From positions 16,432,368 through 16,496,367 of the forward strand of contig NC_079904.1 in the NCBI RefSeq assembly GCF_024868665.1: a DNA stretch of 64,000 nucleotides, written 5' to 3'. The translations under genes were made by a program, and so were the position numbers. Every line of letters begins with the position of its first letter. The stretch's first letter is position 1. Shown here piece by piece: positions 1 to 11,678 of this stretch. This DNA comes from Triplophysa rosa. Lineage: Eukaryota; Chordata; Actinopteri; Cypriniformes; Nemacheilidae. The notes under the pieces are model-generated. The model had not been told where the DNA came from. It saw only the letters and a program-made list of their open reading frames with translations, and did not search any database.

Positions 1-3000
1 GCTTACTGTTATCACACCACACCACTGAAATATGTTGTGGTTAGATAACAGGAGTTTGAGCTCGATAATGGTCTGGATGTTGGATGTTTGTGACTCGTTG
101 TGTACAAAGCATAAAGTGTCAAAATAATTTTACGTATGTGTGTGTGTGGGAAAACCTTTTTGCATGCGCTCCCATGCACAGGCTTCCATTGTGTATGGCT
201 TCCTCTGGCTCCAGCCAGCATGGAAATGGCCGAACGAGAGGTGTTTATCTGGCCAACATTAGGCATATCTGACACTTATTTATATACATACACTTTACAC
301 ACACATACATATGTGCACACAGACACTCGCACTTGTGGGTTTCCATCTCCGTCACGCTGGCCATTTTCAAATTTCTTGGATTCTACAATTGTGATTGATA
401 TTTCTATCCTCAGCAGCACAGAATTTTGTTATTCAGATTTACAGTTTATTCTCCAGCTCTTCACAACCATGCAGATGACAAATGGAACAGATGGATGATT
501 CAAAGTAACCGTACATCTGAGCTGTTGCAGTGGAAGCACACGTGCTGTTAACATGGTGGAGTTGTGGCTTATATTGTGTCCTGACGCCCCATTGTGTTTC
601 TGCACTGATTTCTGGTAGCTGAAATCATTATCATATTAAAAAATATTTAATCAATAAACTGTCCAACAATTAAAAACAAGTTTTTGTGTAATTTTTGGTA
701 GCTTTCAAGGAATGCATAATTCAGGTGTGTCCGCTTAATCCATTCCCCTCCCTCTTGAGACCAAAAACACTAGAACAGAAAGAATAACTATAAAAAATGT
801 TGACTACAGTATAAAGAATGTCATTTTACAGATTTACGATTAGGGATCAGCATTAAACATTCCATATTGATGACCAGCCTCTAACTGAACACCACGTACG
901 TCTTAGTCAACTCACGTAGCTAATACTTAAAATGAATTACTTTACTTTTTGAATCCTTCTATTTTCGGTGTCAGTGGAATGGATTGATGATCTGCCAAAA
1001 GCCCATTACACTGCAACCTTTTGTGCAGAACTCTTCATATTCTATCGCTGCTATTTTGGTACCTTTCATGTTGCCAAATTGAGCTTGTTAATCCGTGCAA
1101 CTGAGTTTCATTGTGTGAGTCTGATTGATGATGCAGATTGTGAATACTAACAAGGGTGCACCAAGGAAAGCCTTCATTATGCATCTGAGGACAAACTGGA
1201 ATGTTTCCTGAATAGGGTACAAAACAGGGCATGATCCTTTATAAAAGTAAATAAACCTCAGATGAACCTTCATTTTATCCTTTTATTTTATTATATTAAT
1301 CATTGAACTGTTTTATTTTTTGTTCAATAATAATGGTTATGTTTTTGTTACTCAGACATTGTATCTGGGTCAATCAATACAGCCATTACATGTTATGTAT
1401 AAATTAATGTAAAAATACTTTGCATATGTTTAACTTTTAATTTTTCACAATAGTTACTATCCAAATTACAGACGCCATAGGCTGGTTAATGTTTGTCATT
1501 TAGCTCTGATAAATCACATTTATGAAAAAGGGGCTATCTGGGGGGGGTTTGTTGTAAAAATGTACTAAAAAAGAATATCTGATCTATGATATGGGTGGAA
1601 AAGGTGTTTATTGTGAATAAATATAAACAATTGCCCCTGACCCAAATTCCACACAGGGTTAAATTCAAATACATAAAATGAAAAAAAGCATATTAATATG
1701 CATATTAACATATATATCGTATACTACTTAGGCTATTCAAAAATGTCCCGTGCTGTTCCATGTGGTAAAAACATAAAAACAAAACAAAAGTTGTGGTGTT
1801 TTTGGACCAATTGAAGACTTTGCCACAGGATTGTGTTGTACAGTATACAATATTCCTACACTTGTTGTACTGTATACAACAGAAAGTATTGTGGTAATTC
1901 ATGATCAGCTACATTCAGATGTTGTGTCATAATTGTTGTTGTACTGCAGCAGTTACACAGGAATACTGCAGGTAACAATGGGGAAACAAGGCTATAGGTT
2001 TAGCTTTAGAAATATATAGTCAACGCAACATTTTTTTGTAAAAATTGAATGAGCTTCTCATCCTTTAAAAAAGTAGTGCACCATATTTTATTATTGGATT
2101 AGTGAGGTGTCATAAATGTATCACTTGTGGCAACAGTTTTCAACATGTGCTTTTTAGAATTGAGAAAACTTGAATTGTACCAACTGAACATTGGTCAATA
2201 TAACATTTTTGAGTTGGAGAGGACTGACTGATCATTCTTTACAGTGTAAGGTTCAAACTCATATGACATGTAATGTAATGCAAAAGCCTCATTCTACACT
2301 GACTCACACATTATACTACTCTTGGGCTATTTATGGTTTATTTGTTCAAACCGACAAAAAACCAGTCTTGGCCAACTTCAGTCCACTGTTATCGGATATG
2401 CTGTCCACACTGTGTACAGTAATGTATTCTGTGTATGTTTATCATGACTGCTCAGTTGGGTAACTCTTAAGTGGAAATTGATCATTAGCTCTGAACTGAT
2501 CTGAGACCTGTCCGCCCAATCAAGAGCTGCGTATTTGTGATCTCAACAGCCTGCACTCGTGCATGCTGATGACCTGTTAGCGCCGGTGTTTATCTTGGTA
2601 TGTTAGCCATAAATGTCATGAGTCATTTCCTCCCTACAGGTAATAAACACTCCCACGTCTTACTCATCAGCATGTGCACGGTGCACACACATATACACAC
2701 ACATCCAATCTTCCTTTCGCTGGAATCGTTTACGGTTTCCAGTAAAATGGGACACGCGGTTAAAATCAGGGGGAAAAGACAAGTTCTGGCAGGGCGTTTG
2801 ATGGGAATTTAAAAGGGAGAAAGGGAGAGAGAGAGCATCCTTATTCTGTAAGTCATTGTGAAGGTTGATGCGCTGGAGGGCAGAGATTAACGTTAGCGGT
2901 TGGAGAGATGAGGAAAGGAATGGGTTTGGTTAAGTGCTGGGAAAGCAAGCCCAGGCCTGCACTTGATTTTTTTGAACTGACGCTGCTATTATGAGGTACA

Positions 3001-4445
3001 AGACCGGTAAAGAAAGAAGATTTTCCATAAGCAACGTTCCTTGTTCCTAATAGGTTCAGTATTCTAGGCATGGCCGAGTGTTCCATTGCGTATACTGTAC
3101 TTCTGCGTGTAATACTGGAACAGGTATTTCAGGAAATTCAGGAAGAGATGAGGAAACAAAAAATCTCCCCAAATGGACAAATTCTGCCTTCATATATACA
3201 CACCCTGGTGTCATTCCAGAGTTTCTTGATTGACTTTGTTTATTCAGAAATGTCAATGTCTCTCATTTACGATGCTCCAATACTGAGGCCATACATTAAC
3301 TTTGTGTGATAAAAAGGGAAACGCATTTATCAAAAATCTTTCCCTCTGCTGGAGCTTTGACGCAAGCGTTCACGTCAATGAAGCTGAAATCAGATACGAT
3401 TAATTGGTTACGCCACAATTTGTTCCTCACAAAAGCATCTTCATATGGCTTCAGAAAATTAGGAATATAACGCACAACTTTTATAAACTACTTTCATGGT
3501 GGTTCTTTTGTAATTTTTGGTTCAAGACAAGTGTTTGACATTCACTGGCTGGGTTAAAAACAACCCAATTGGCAACCCAGCGCTGGGTAAATATTGGACA
3601 GAACACATGCTGGGTTAAAGTAACCCAGCACACTGGGTTACACATTTTAACCCAGCATGCTGGGTTATTGAAAAAACCCCAAATGTAGTCATTTTAACTA
3701 TTCATGTGTTTAATTCTGGGTTATTCTTGCTGGGTTATTCTTAATTTCTCCTGTGCTTCATTGTCAATCAAGACAATTGACATTTATTTAAAAAAAAAAA
3801 TATACTGTATATTTGACTGTAAAAATAATTGTTAATAAAAATTTAAACTTTTACAGTCAGTAGCAACAATATTTATAGATTTGCTTAAATAAAAGAAAAA
3901 TGTTAAATTATAATAAATAAAAATGTTTCATATCAAACATTAACAAGCATTATAAATAACATGTTAATAAATAACATTATAAATAACTAATAAACATTTT
4001 CCACAATATGTAGCAACAAATGACAATTAATAAAAATAACTAAATAAATAAAAATATGGCTAATATCAAACACTAGCAGTATAGATAACACGAATGAATA
4101 AAATTCTGCACAATTACATGTTGCAACAGACCTATGTCACATATCAATTAGAACAATTATCAGTGAATTAATAAAATCATTCATGAATCAGTCAAATTTG
4201 AATTCTGAATCAGTAAAAACTTTAATGTGTAAATGTATACTTTCACTGTATTTAAATTAAACGAATACAGATATTAACAAAAACATCAAGGAAAAAATAA
4301 AAGTTAAGTTATTCCTCAGCAAGCAAAGAGCAGCGAAGAAATCGAATAGCAGATGATTCATTCCCCTTCATTTGAAAAACAACAGTCTGGAGAAATTCCC
4401 AGGTAGAAGCGCATTGCCTGGGAAAGTTAACATCAAAACACATAA
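1..4445. repeat. Duplicated segment A-B, first copy
   Basis: Matches 11679-16123 base for base at a constant offset of 11678 with only a few substitutions (for example t/g near 3692, t/a near 4218, c/t near 4410). A spans 1-1945 and B 1946-4445. The copy ends at 4445 in the middle of a DNA transposon, where segment D begins. No gene-like ORF was found; short ORFs here recur unchanged in each copy only because the DNA does. Confidence 0.97.
3543..4445. mobile_element. DNA transposon with AACCCAGC-rich inverted ends, right-truncated
   Basis: Left end CACTGGCTGGGTTA followed by several AACCCAGC/GCTGGGTT units, then an AT-rich body. It stops at the duplication junction 4445/4446 and so lacks its right terminus. 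Confidence 0.75.
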
Positions 4446-4533
4446 GTTCTTTAGGGTCAGGCATGGTTAAGATTGAGATTTTAATGTGATTAGTGCATCT
4501 TAAATCCCTTCGGTTGGCACACGCACACACACG

Positions 4534-4566
<33 letters not shown>

Positions 4567-4567
<1 letters not shown>

Positions 4568-4850
4568 TGTTGGGTTTCCATGTTTTATGGGGACATTCTT
4601 TAGACGCAATGGTTTTTATACTGTACAAACTGTATATCATATTCCTGACCCCTAACCCACCCCCTAACCCTAAAAGTCACACACCACTGTCTGCTCTTTT
4701 AGATTTTCAAAAAAGTTAATTCTGTATGATTTATAAGCTTGTTTCCTCATGGGGACAAAAAAATGTCCCCACAAGGACAAGGATTTTGGATATTGCCATC
4801 TTTGTGGGGACATTTTGTCCCCATACCATAGGGTTTACCCTTCCCACACA
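4567..4850. repeat. Teleost interspersed repeat (TGTTGGGTTTCCATG family)
   Basis: Begins right after a CA run with TGTTGGGTTTCCATG, contains paired TGGGGACA/TGTCCCCA motifs that can fold on themselves, and ends in another CA run. The same unit recurs at 10404-10687. A common fish repeat; its class is not certain. Confidence 0.7.
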
Positions 4851-4884
4851 TACACACACGCACACACACGCACACACACGCACG

Positions 4885-4926
<42 letters not shown>
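4849..4926. repeat. CA/CG-interrupted dinucleotide microsatellite
   Basis: About 80 bp of CACA with ACGC interruptions. The same pattern, with no visible length change, occurs at 10686-10763, which is notable because such repeats normally diverge quickly. Confidence 0.95.
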
Positions 4927-4928
<2 letters not shown>

Positions 4929-5011
4929 CCTAACTGTTGGTAGTCCTAACTGTTTTAAGGACTTTCCATCCACTTTTCTATTGTTTAAATAGTAAATATT
5001 TTACGTTCCTT

Positions 5012-5476
5012 AAAGGGATAGTTCACCCAAAAACCTGTATGTGCACTGGAAGCTTACAATACAAATACAAATTCCTTGTGTGTCCAAGCACACTTGGCGA
5101 TAAAGCTCTTTCTGATTCTGATTCTGAAAATGAAAATTCTGTCATGAATTAGACACCCTCAAGTAGTTCCAAACCTGTATACATTTCTTTGTTCTGATGA
5201 ACACAAAGAAAAATATTTAGAAGAATGTTAGCAACTGAGATTCCTCGGGTAGTCAAAAATGGTAGTCAAAGGTGCCCCACAACTGTTTGTTTTCCTGAAT
5301 TCCTCAAAATATCTTCTTTTGTGTTTAACAGAAACAATATATACAATCATTGTTTCTACTAGTCAATAATGCCCCAGAAATCTCAGTTGCTAACATTCAT
5401 CCAAATAATATCTTTGTTTGTGTTCAACAGAACAAAGAAATTGATACAGGTTTGGAACAACTTGAGGGTGAGCAAC
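5012..5476. mobile_element. MITE of the AAAGGGATAGTTCACCC family
   Basis: Starts AAAGGGATAGTTCACCC and ends with an inverted GGTTTGGAACAACTTGAGGGTGAG-like arm. The body carries internal inverted copies of GAACACAAAGAAA-type sequence. Interrupted at 5034-5126 by a LINE tail. No protein. Confidence 0.75.
5034..5126 (+). mobile_element. L2-like LINE 3' tail inserted in the MITE
   Basis: About 93 bp ending in TCTGATTCTGATTCTG, with TCCTTGTGTGTCCAAGCACA and AATAAAGC-like sequence (here GATAAAGC), the typical 3' end of fish L2/CR1-group LINEs. It splits the MITE's CCCAAAAA from AATGAAAATTCTGTC. Confidence 0.7.
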
Positions 5477-5841
5477 TCACAGTATCATTATTACAAGAGT
5501 TGGAAAAATAACACATACGCAAACTCACTAGAGCATACCAGCGCTAACACACACTCATAGCGAAAAATGTATACACAACCTTTCACCCACATTGTCCGCA
5601 AACAGTTGAATGAAATAGTTGCTGGTTATGAATACATGACTTTGTATCAGAAATATCATACATTATTGTGGGTGTGACCACGCATGTTTGTTGTTAAAAG
5701 AAGCCGCTGCTCCCGGTGCCAGAACTCCTGTCACAGCGTGCGTTTCCATCAATTCTCATGCAAGCCTTTATTCCTGAAATGTACACACATATATGATGAA
5801 TCTTACTTCGCTGGAGCCCAAGACCGTTCTGTATCCTCAGT

Positions 5842-7786
5842 GCTTACTGTTATCACACCACACCACTGAAATATGTTGTGGTTAGATAACAGGAGTTTGA
5901 GCTCGATAATGGTCTGGATGTTGGATGTTTGTGACTCGTTGTGTACAAAGCATAAAGTGTCAAAATAATTTTACGTATGTGTGTGTGTGGGAAAACCTTT
6001 TTGCATGCGCTCCCATGCACAGGCTTCCATTGTGTATGGCTTCCTCTGGCTCCAGCCAGCATGGAAATGGCCGAACGAGAGGTGTTTATCTGGCCAACAT
6101 TAGGCATATCTGACACTTATTTATATACATACACTTTACACACACATACATATGTGCACACAGACACTCGCACTTGTGGGTTTCCATCTCCGTCACGCTG
6201 GCCATTTTCAAATTTCTTGGATTCTACAATTGTGATTGATATTTCTATCCTCAGCAGCACAGAATTTTGTTATTCAGATTTACAGTTTATTCTCCAGCTC
6301 TTCACAACCATGCAGATGACAAATGGAACAGATGGATGATTCAAAGTAACCGTACATCTGAGCTGTTGCAGTGGAAGCACACGTGCTGTTAACATGGTGG
6401 AGTTGTGGCTTATATTGTGTCCTGACGCCCCATTGTGTTTCTGCACTGATTTCTGGTAGCTGAAATCATTATCATATTAAAAAATATTTAATCAATAAAC
6501 TGTCCAACAATTAAAAACAAGTTTTTGTGTAATTTTTGGTATCTTTCAAGGAATGCATAATTCAGGTGTGTCCGCTTAATCCATTCCCCTCCCTCTTGAG
6601 ACCAAAAACACTAGAACAGAAAGAATAACTATAAAAAATGTTGACTACAGTATAAAGAATGTCATTTTACAGATTTACGATTAGGGATCAGCATTAAACA
6701 TTCCATATTGATGACCAGCCTCTAACTGAACACCACGTACGTCTTAGTCAACTCACGTAGCTAATACTTAAAATGAATTACTTTACTTTTTGAATCCTTC
6801 TATTTTCGGTGTCAGTGGAATGGATTGATGATCTGCCAAAAGCCCATTACACTGCAACCTTTTGTGCAGAACTCTTCATATTCTATCGCTGCTATTTTGG
6901 TACCTTTCATGTTGCCAAATTGAGCTTGTTAATCCGTGCAACTGAGTTTCATTGTGTGAGTCTGATTGATGATGCAGATTGTGAATACTAACAAGGGTGC
7001 ACCAAGGAAAGCCTTCATTATGCATCTGAGGACAAACTGGAATGTTTCCTGAATAGGGTACAAAACAGGGCATGATCCTTTATAAAAGTAAATAAACCTC
7101 AGATGAACCTTCATTTTATCCTTTTATTTTATTATATTAATCATTGAACTGTTTTATTTTTTGTTCAATAATAATGGTTATGTTTTTGTTACTCAGACAT
7201 TGTATCTGGGTCAATCAATACAGCCATTACATGTTATGTATAAATTAATGTAAAAATACTTTGCATATGTTTAACTTTTAATTTTTCACAATAGTTACTA
7301 TCCAAATTACAGACGCCATAGGCTGGTTAATGTTTGTCATTTAGCTCTGATAAATCACATTTATGAAAAAGGGGCTATCTGGGGGGGGTTTGTTGTAAAA
7401 ATGTACTAAAAAAGAATATCTGATCTATGATATGGGTGGAAAAGGTGTTTATTGTGAATAAATATAAACAATTGCCCCTGACCCAAATTCCACACAGGGT
7501 TAAATTCAAATACATAAAATGAAAAAAAGCATATTAATATGCATATTAACATATATATCGTATACTACTTAGGCTATTCAAAAATGTCCCGTGCTGTTCC
7601 ATGTGGTAAAAACATAAAAACAAAACAAAAGTTGTGGTGTTTTTGGACCAATTGAAGACTTTGCCACAGGATTGTGTTGTACAGTATACAATATTCCTAC
7701 ACTTGTTGTACTGTATACAACAGAAAGTATTGTGGTAATTCATGATCAGCTACATTCAGATGTTGTGTCATAATTGTTGTTGTACT
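5842..7786. repeat. Duplicated segment A, second copy
   Basis: Matches 1-1945 at offset 5841 and 11679-13623 at offset 5837, with about one visible change (g to t near 6542). Homology stops abruptly after GTACT at 7786, where the sequence switches to block C instead of B. Confidence 0.97.
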
Positions 7787-8019
7787 AAAACAAAATCAGG
7801 GCAGACAAGCAAGAATAACAAAGAGCCTGGGGTGTGACAACAAACACAACAAACATGGGAGGGGGGTGGGGACAGACAAGGGTTCATATGGGGCAGTCCA
7901 AAGGGGTTGGGACGGGAAGGGACAGTCTCTGGGGGAATAGTCCTAGTCCCCGGCTGCGCTCGAGGGCGCGAAGTCCTGGGGGACTTCGGGGGGTAGTCAT
8001 ATGGGGAACCGCCGACTGG

Positions 8020-8330
8020 AATGTCGGCGGGACAAGGCTGGGCGCCGACTGGAAGACAGGCCGCACAAGGCTGGGGACCGGCTTGACGCCGGCTGGAAGG
8101 CCGGCTGGACAGGGCTTGATGCCAGCGGCTGCACCGGCTGGGACGCCGGCTGCTGCACCGGCTGGGATGCCGGCTGGATCACCGGACTGGACGCCGGCTG
8201 GATCACCGGACTGGACACCAGCTGCACTGGCTGGGACGCCGGCTGCATCACCGGACTGGACGCCGGCTGCAACGCCGGCTGGATCACCAGATGCACCAGA
8301 CTGGAAACCGGCTGCACCGGTGTGGATGCT
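8020..8330. repeat. GC-rich minisatellite in Gypsy-derived sequence
   Basis: Degenerate units of about 24-27 bp around GCCGGCTGGATCACCGGACT. On the minus strand it encodes a Pro/Ser/Val/Gln repeat (SSPVIQPASQPVQ); on the plus strand TPAGSPDWTPA. Because units are multiples of three, long ORFs arise on both strands, so the plus-strand frames are not good evidence for a gene. Confidence 0.75.
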
Positions 8331-8596
8331 CCTCCTCGACGCTTCTCCCTCTTCCTCTCATTCATCGGGCCCATGGCCGAGTTAGCCGGGTCCGTGGAGG
8401 ACAGAGGGAGTACTGGGTCGGAGGAGTTCGTAGACGTCGTCCCCGGGTCACTCCTCCCCCACTCACCACAGGCGCCGCCAGGAGAACCGGGGACCATGGA
8501 GCTCAAGCCGGAGGGTACTGAGTCCCCCGGGCAGCGGCAGCCAGGAAGAGGCCCTCTGGAGCGGTCGACCGTGGGGCGAGAGCTCCGAGTGGAACC

Positions 8597-8898
8597 TCAC
8601 CCCCGGGACCGTCCCGGTTGGCCACGAACCTGACCATGTCCGCAAACCCAAAGGGGAGCCAGCAGCCTCTTCTCCGACGGGGCGAGGCGCTGAGTGAGGC
8701 AGCAGTTGAAGATCGCCTTCAACTCCGCCTCGCCAAACTCAGACGACCTAGCCACCGTTGAGAATGCCCCTGCGAACTCCCGGTTCCCGTAACTCCCCTG
8801 ACGGAACCCCAGCAGCAAGTGGGCTTGGGCGGCCAGCGAGGACGACGCCATGCCGTCCTTTGGAGCTGCCTGCTGGGTTCTGGTTGGTTCGGTCATTC
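8597..8898 (-). pseudogene. Gypsy gag fragment, frameshifted
   Basis: Reads MTEPTRTQQAAPKDG then HLLLGFRQGSYGNREFAGAF and CLTQRLAPSEKRLLAPL, closely matching the gag fragment at 57380-57663. After LLAPL this copy has one extra base (TTTGGG versus TTCGG), which throws the frame (WVCGHGQV instead of RFADMVRF), and a stop follows at 8597. No protease, RT or integrase is recognisable further on. Confidence 0.7.
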
Positions 8899-9468
8899 TG
8901 TCACGATCAGCAGGGGAAGAACCCAATTGCAGGCAGCCGGGGATTAAGGGGTTAACACAAAAGACTTTATTTTAACAAACACAAAACAAGGAATCACGAG
9001 GGGGGTAAAAACAGCAACAAGAAAATAATAAACAAGCACAGAACGAAGACTGACTAAACACTAGACTGAATAAACACTTGACAAACTAAACTAAACTAAA
9101 CACTTACTAAGACGATGACACAGCAACAACAGGAAAAGACAATAACGGCTAACGCTGGACGAGAACAAGACAACTGAATACAACACATAGCACACACAAT
9201 GACCGAACACAGGACAATGAAACATGAGGGTATTATATAGGGAGACAGACAAAGGATAATTAGCAAGGGGCAGGTGTGGGTAATAAAACACTCAGGGAAA
9301 GTTAACGAGGAAACGAGATGGCGGGAACAGAGACACGGACCGGAGAGAGAGAGAGTATGGAAGGCCGAAAGGTCAACAATCTCTCTCTCCACATAAAACC
9401 TAAGGCTTTGCCATGACTCTGCTACAAGACCAAGAATAGACATGACATGATGAAGCAGAGTCATGACA
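8899..9468 (-). mobile_element. Gypsy-type LTR
   Basis: On the minus strand it starts TGTCATGACTCTGC and ends TCGTGACA, the TG...CA borders of an LTR, about 570 bp. Adjacent downstream (minus sense) is a gag-like ORF. No second LTR is present; the element is cut off at the A/C junction 7787. Confidence 0.75.
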
Positions 9469-9586
9469 GAAACTGGTCAAATATTTAGCTTCATAAAACA
9501 TCTAAGTAAATGCAATCATACCGCTGTCCTCAAATAACCATCAACATGGACTGCTCCTGTTCAACCCAAATGACCTTTTTTTACAG

Positions 9587-9678
9587 AAAGTAGCTTTGTG
9601 GGAGTGTTTGTGCCTACAGCTAACATATCCGAATATCCTGGAAATAGCTTTCTCACAATCTATTACAAGCTTAACAAG
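9587..9678 (+). other. Exon-like open segment of unknown identity
   Basis: Preceded by a pyrimidine run ending TTTTTTTACAG and followed by AAG|GTAAAT. The 30 codons between read SSFVGVFVPTANISEYPGNS then FLTIYYKLNK, which looks like ordinary globular protein. A second frame is also open, and the next open stretch (EEAGVIVQSIITSKRPKKPS, ending TGA near 9809) is only 30 nt beyond, too close for a normal intron. I do not recognise the family; it could be chance or a processed fragment. Confidence 0.2.
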
Positions 9679-10370
9679 GTAAATCTCTTGTTAAGTGGAG
9701 AATTTTAGCCATTATGTCTCTGGAATCTGAAGAGGCTGGTGTGATAGTACAGTCAATTATAACATCGAAGAGACCAAAAAAACCAAGCATCAGGCAGGCC
9801 TGAAAAAAAGAGAGAGAGACAAAAACAACTTACACATCAACATTACTGACATCAACAGAATAGAAAAATTGAATGTATGTCATTTGAAAATAGCAAAATG
9901 CAAACCCACACAGAGGACCATGAACATAAATATACCAGAATTCTCATTAAATGTCACGAACGTCAGCATCTTTGCATAAGAAAAACTTTGACTTTGGCAC
10001 AGAAAAGCTTTTAACATGATATTTAGATGCACCTTGAGATCTGACCTGACCTTTAACTTTAAATTTATTGTAATTGCTTAAATTGCAGAATATGTGTTGC
10101 ATTGTGTATGACAATAAAAAGACAAACGCAGTTTCATATTCTTAATAAACTGCACCTCCATCTGTTTTATTTAGAAAATCCATTGTTCACTCTCCTAGAG
10201 AGGTTAAATAAGGTATAGCGAATGAACACCCTCTACATTTTTCCCATTCCTGCTGTGGATGGCATGATTTCAGAGTCAGAATGTTCTTTAGGGTCAGGCA
10301 TGGTTAAGATTGAGATTTTAATGTGATTAGTGCATCTTAAATCCCTTCGGTTGGCACACGCACACACACG

Positions 10371-10403
<33 letters not shown>

Positions 10404-10404
<1 letters not shown>

Positions 10405-10687
10405 TGTTGGGTTTCCATGTTTTATGGGGACATTCTTTAGACGCAATGGTTTTTATACTGTACAAACTGTATATCATATTCCTGACCCCTAACCCACCCC
10501 CTAACCCTAAAAGTCACACACCACTGTCTGCTCTTTTAGATTTTCAAAAAAGTTAATTCTGTATGATTTATAAGCTTGTTTCCTCATGGGGACAAAAAAA
10601 TGTCCCCACAAGGACAAGGATTTTGGATATTGCCATCTTTGTGGGGACATTTTGTCCCCATACCATAGGGTTTACCCTTCCCACACA
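10404..10687. repeat. Teleost interspersed repeat, second copy
   Basis: Identical by eye to 4567-4850, as part of duplicated segment D. Confidence 0.7.
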
Positions 10688-10721
10688 TACACACACGCAC
10701 ACACACGCACACACACGCACG

Positions 10722-10763
<42 letters not shown>
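10686..10763. repeat. CA microsatellite, duplicate copy
   Basis: Same interruption pattern as 4849-4926. Confidence 0.95.
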
Positions 10764-10765
<2 letters not shown>

Positions 10766-10848
10766 CCTAACTGTTGGTAGTCCTAACTGTTTTAAGGACT
10801 TTCCATCCACTTTTCTATTGTTTAAATAGTAAATATTTTACGTTCCTT

Positions 10849-11313
10849 AAAGGGATAGTTCACCCAAAAACCTGTATGTGCACTGGAAGCTTACAATACA
10901 AATACAAATTCCTTGTGTGTCCAAGCACACTTGGCGATAAAGCTCTTTCTGATTCTGATTCTGAAAATGAAAATTCTGTCATGAATTAGACACCCTCAAG
11001 TAGTTCCAAACCTGTATACATTTCTTTGTTCTGATGAACACAAAGAAAAATATTTAGAAGAATGTTAGCAACTGAGATTCCTCGGGTAGTCAAAAATGGT
11101 AGTCAAAGGTGCCCCACAACTGTTTGTTTTCCTGAATTCCTCAAAATATCTTCTTTTGTGTTTAACAGAAACAATATATACAATCATTGTTTCTACTAGT
11201 CAATAATGCCCCAGAAATCTCAGTTGCTAACATTCATCCAAATAATATCTTTGTTTGTGTTCAACAGAACAAAGAAATTGATACAGGTTTGGAACAACTT
11301 GAGGGTGAGCAAC
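10849..11313. mobile_element. Same MITE with nested LINE tail, second copy
   Basis: Duplicate of 5012-5476; the LINE tail lies at 10871-10963. Confidence 0.75.
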
Positions 11314-11678
11314 TCACAGTATCATTATTACAAGAGTTGGAAAAATAACACATACGCAAACTCACTAGAGCATACCAGCGCTAACACACACTCATAGCGA
11401 AAAATGTATACACAACCTTTCACCCACATTGTCCGCAAACAGTTGAATGAAATAGTTGCTGGTTATGAATACATGACTTTGTATCAGAAATATCATACAT
11501 TATTGTGGGTGTGACCACGCATGTTTGTTGTTAAAAGAAGCCGCTGCTCCCGGTGCCAGAACTCCTGTCACAGCGTGCGTTTCCATCAATTCTCATGCAA
11601 GCCTTTATTCCTGAAATGTACACACATATATGATGAATCTTACTTCGCTGGAGCCCAAGACCGTTCTGTATCCTCAGT

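Larger units (their letters stand above)
4446..5841. repeat. Duplicated segment D, first copy
   Basis: Matches 10283-11678 at offset 5837. Both copies begin at the same GTTCTTTAGG and run straight into segment A. Contains a CA-flanked teleost repeat, a long CA microsatellite and a MITE carrying a LINE tail. Confidence 0.97.
7787..10282. other. Block C, single-copy middle of the duplicated array
   Basis: Occupies the position that block B holds in the other two copies and has almost the same length (about 2.5 kb), but an unrelated sequence. Left two-thirds is a truncated Gypsy-type element on the minus strand; right third (9469-10282) is non-repetitive by eye and includes the exon-like segment at 9587-9678. 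Confidence 0.8.
10283..11678. repeat. Duplicated segment D, second copy
   Basis: Same content as 4446-5841, including the nested LINE tail at 10871-10963, so the nesting predates the duplication. Confidence 0.97.

Noticed and set aside
136..498. 120-codon ORF repeated three times in A
   Set aside because: Conserved only because the DNA is duplicated; no domain, no splice logic, low-complexity TYTLHTHTYVHT content.
3070..3309. 79-codon ORF in B, repeated
   Set aside because: No recognised family and no flanking gene structure; present twice only through duplication.
4309..4992. ORFs of 80-90 codons over the CA repeats
   Set aside because: They are CVCV/THTH translations of microsatellites and recur identically in the duplicated copy.
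8001..8633. 210-codon plus-strand ORF
   Set aside because: Runs antisense to the Gypsy gag region and is kept open by codon-length minisatellite units.
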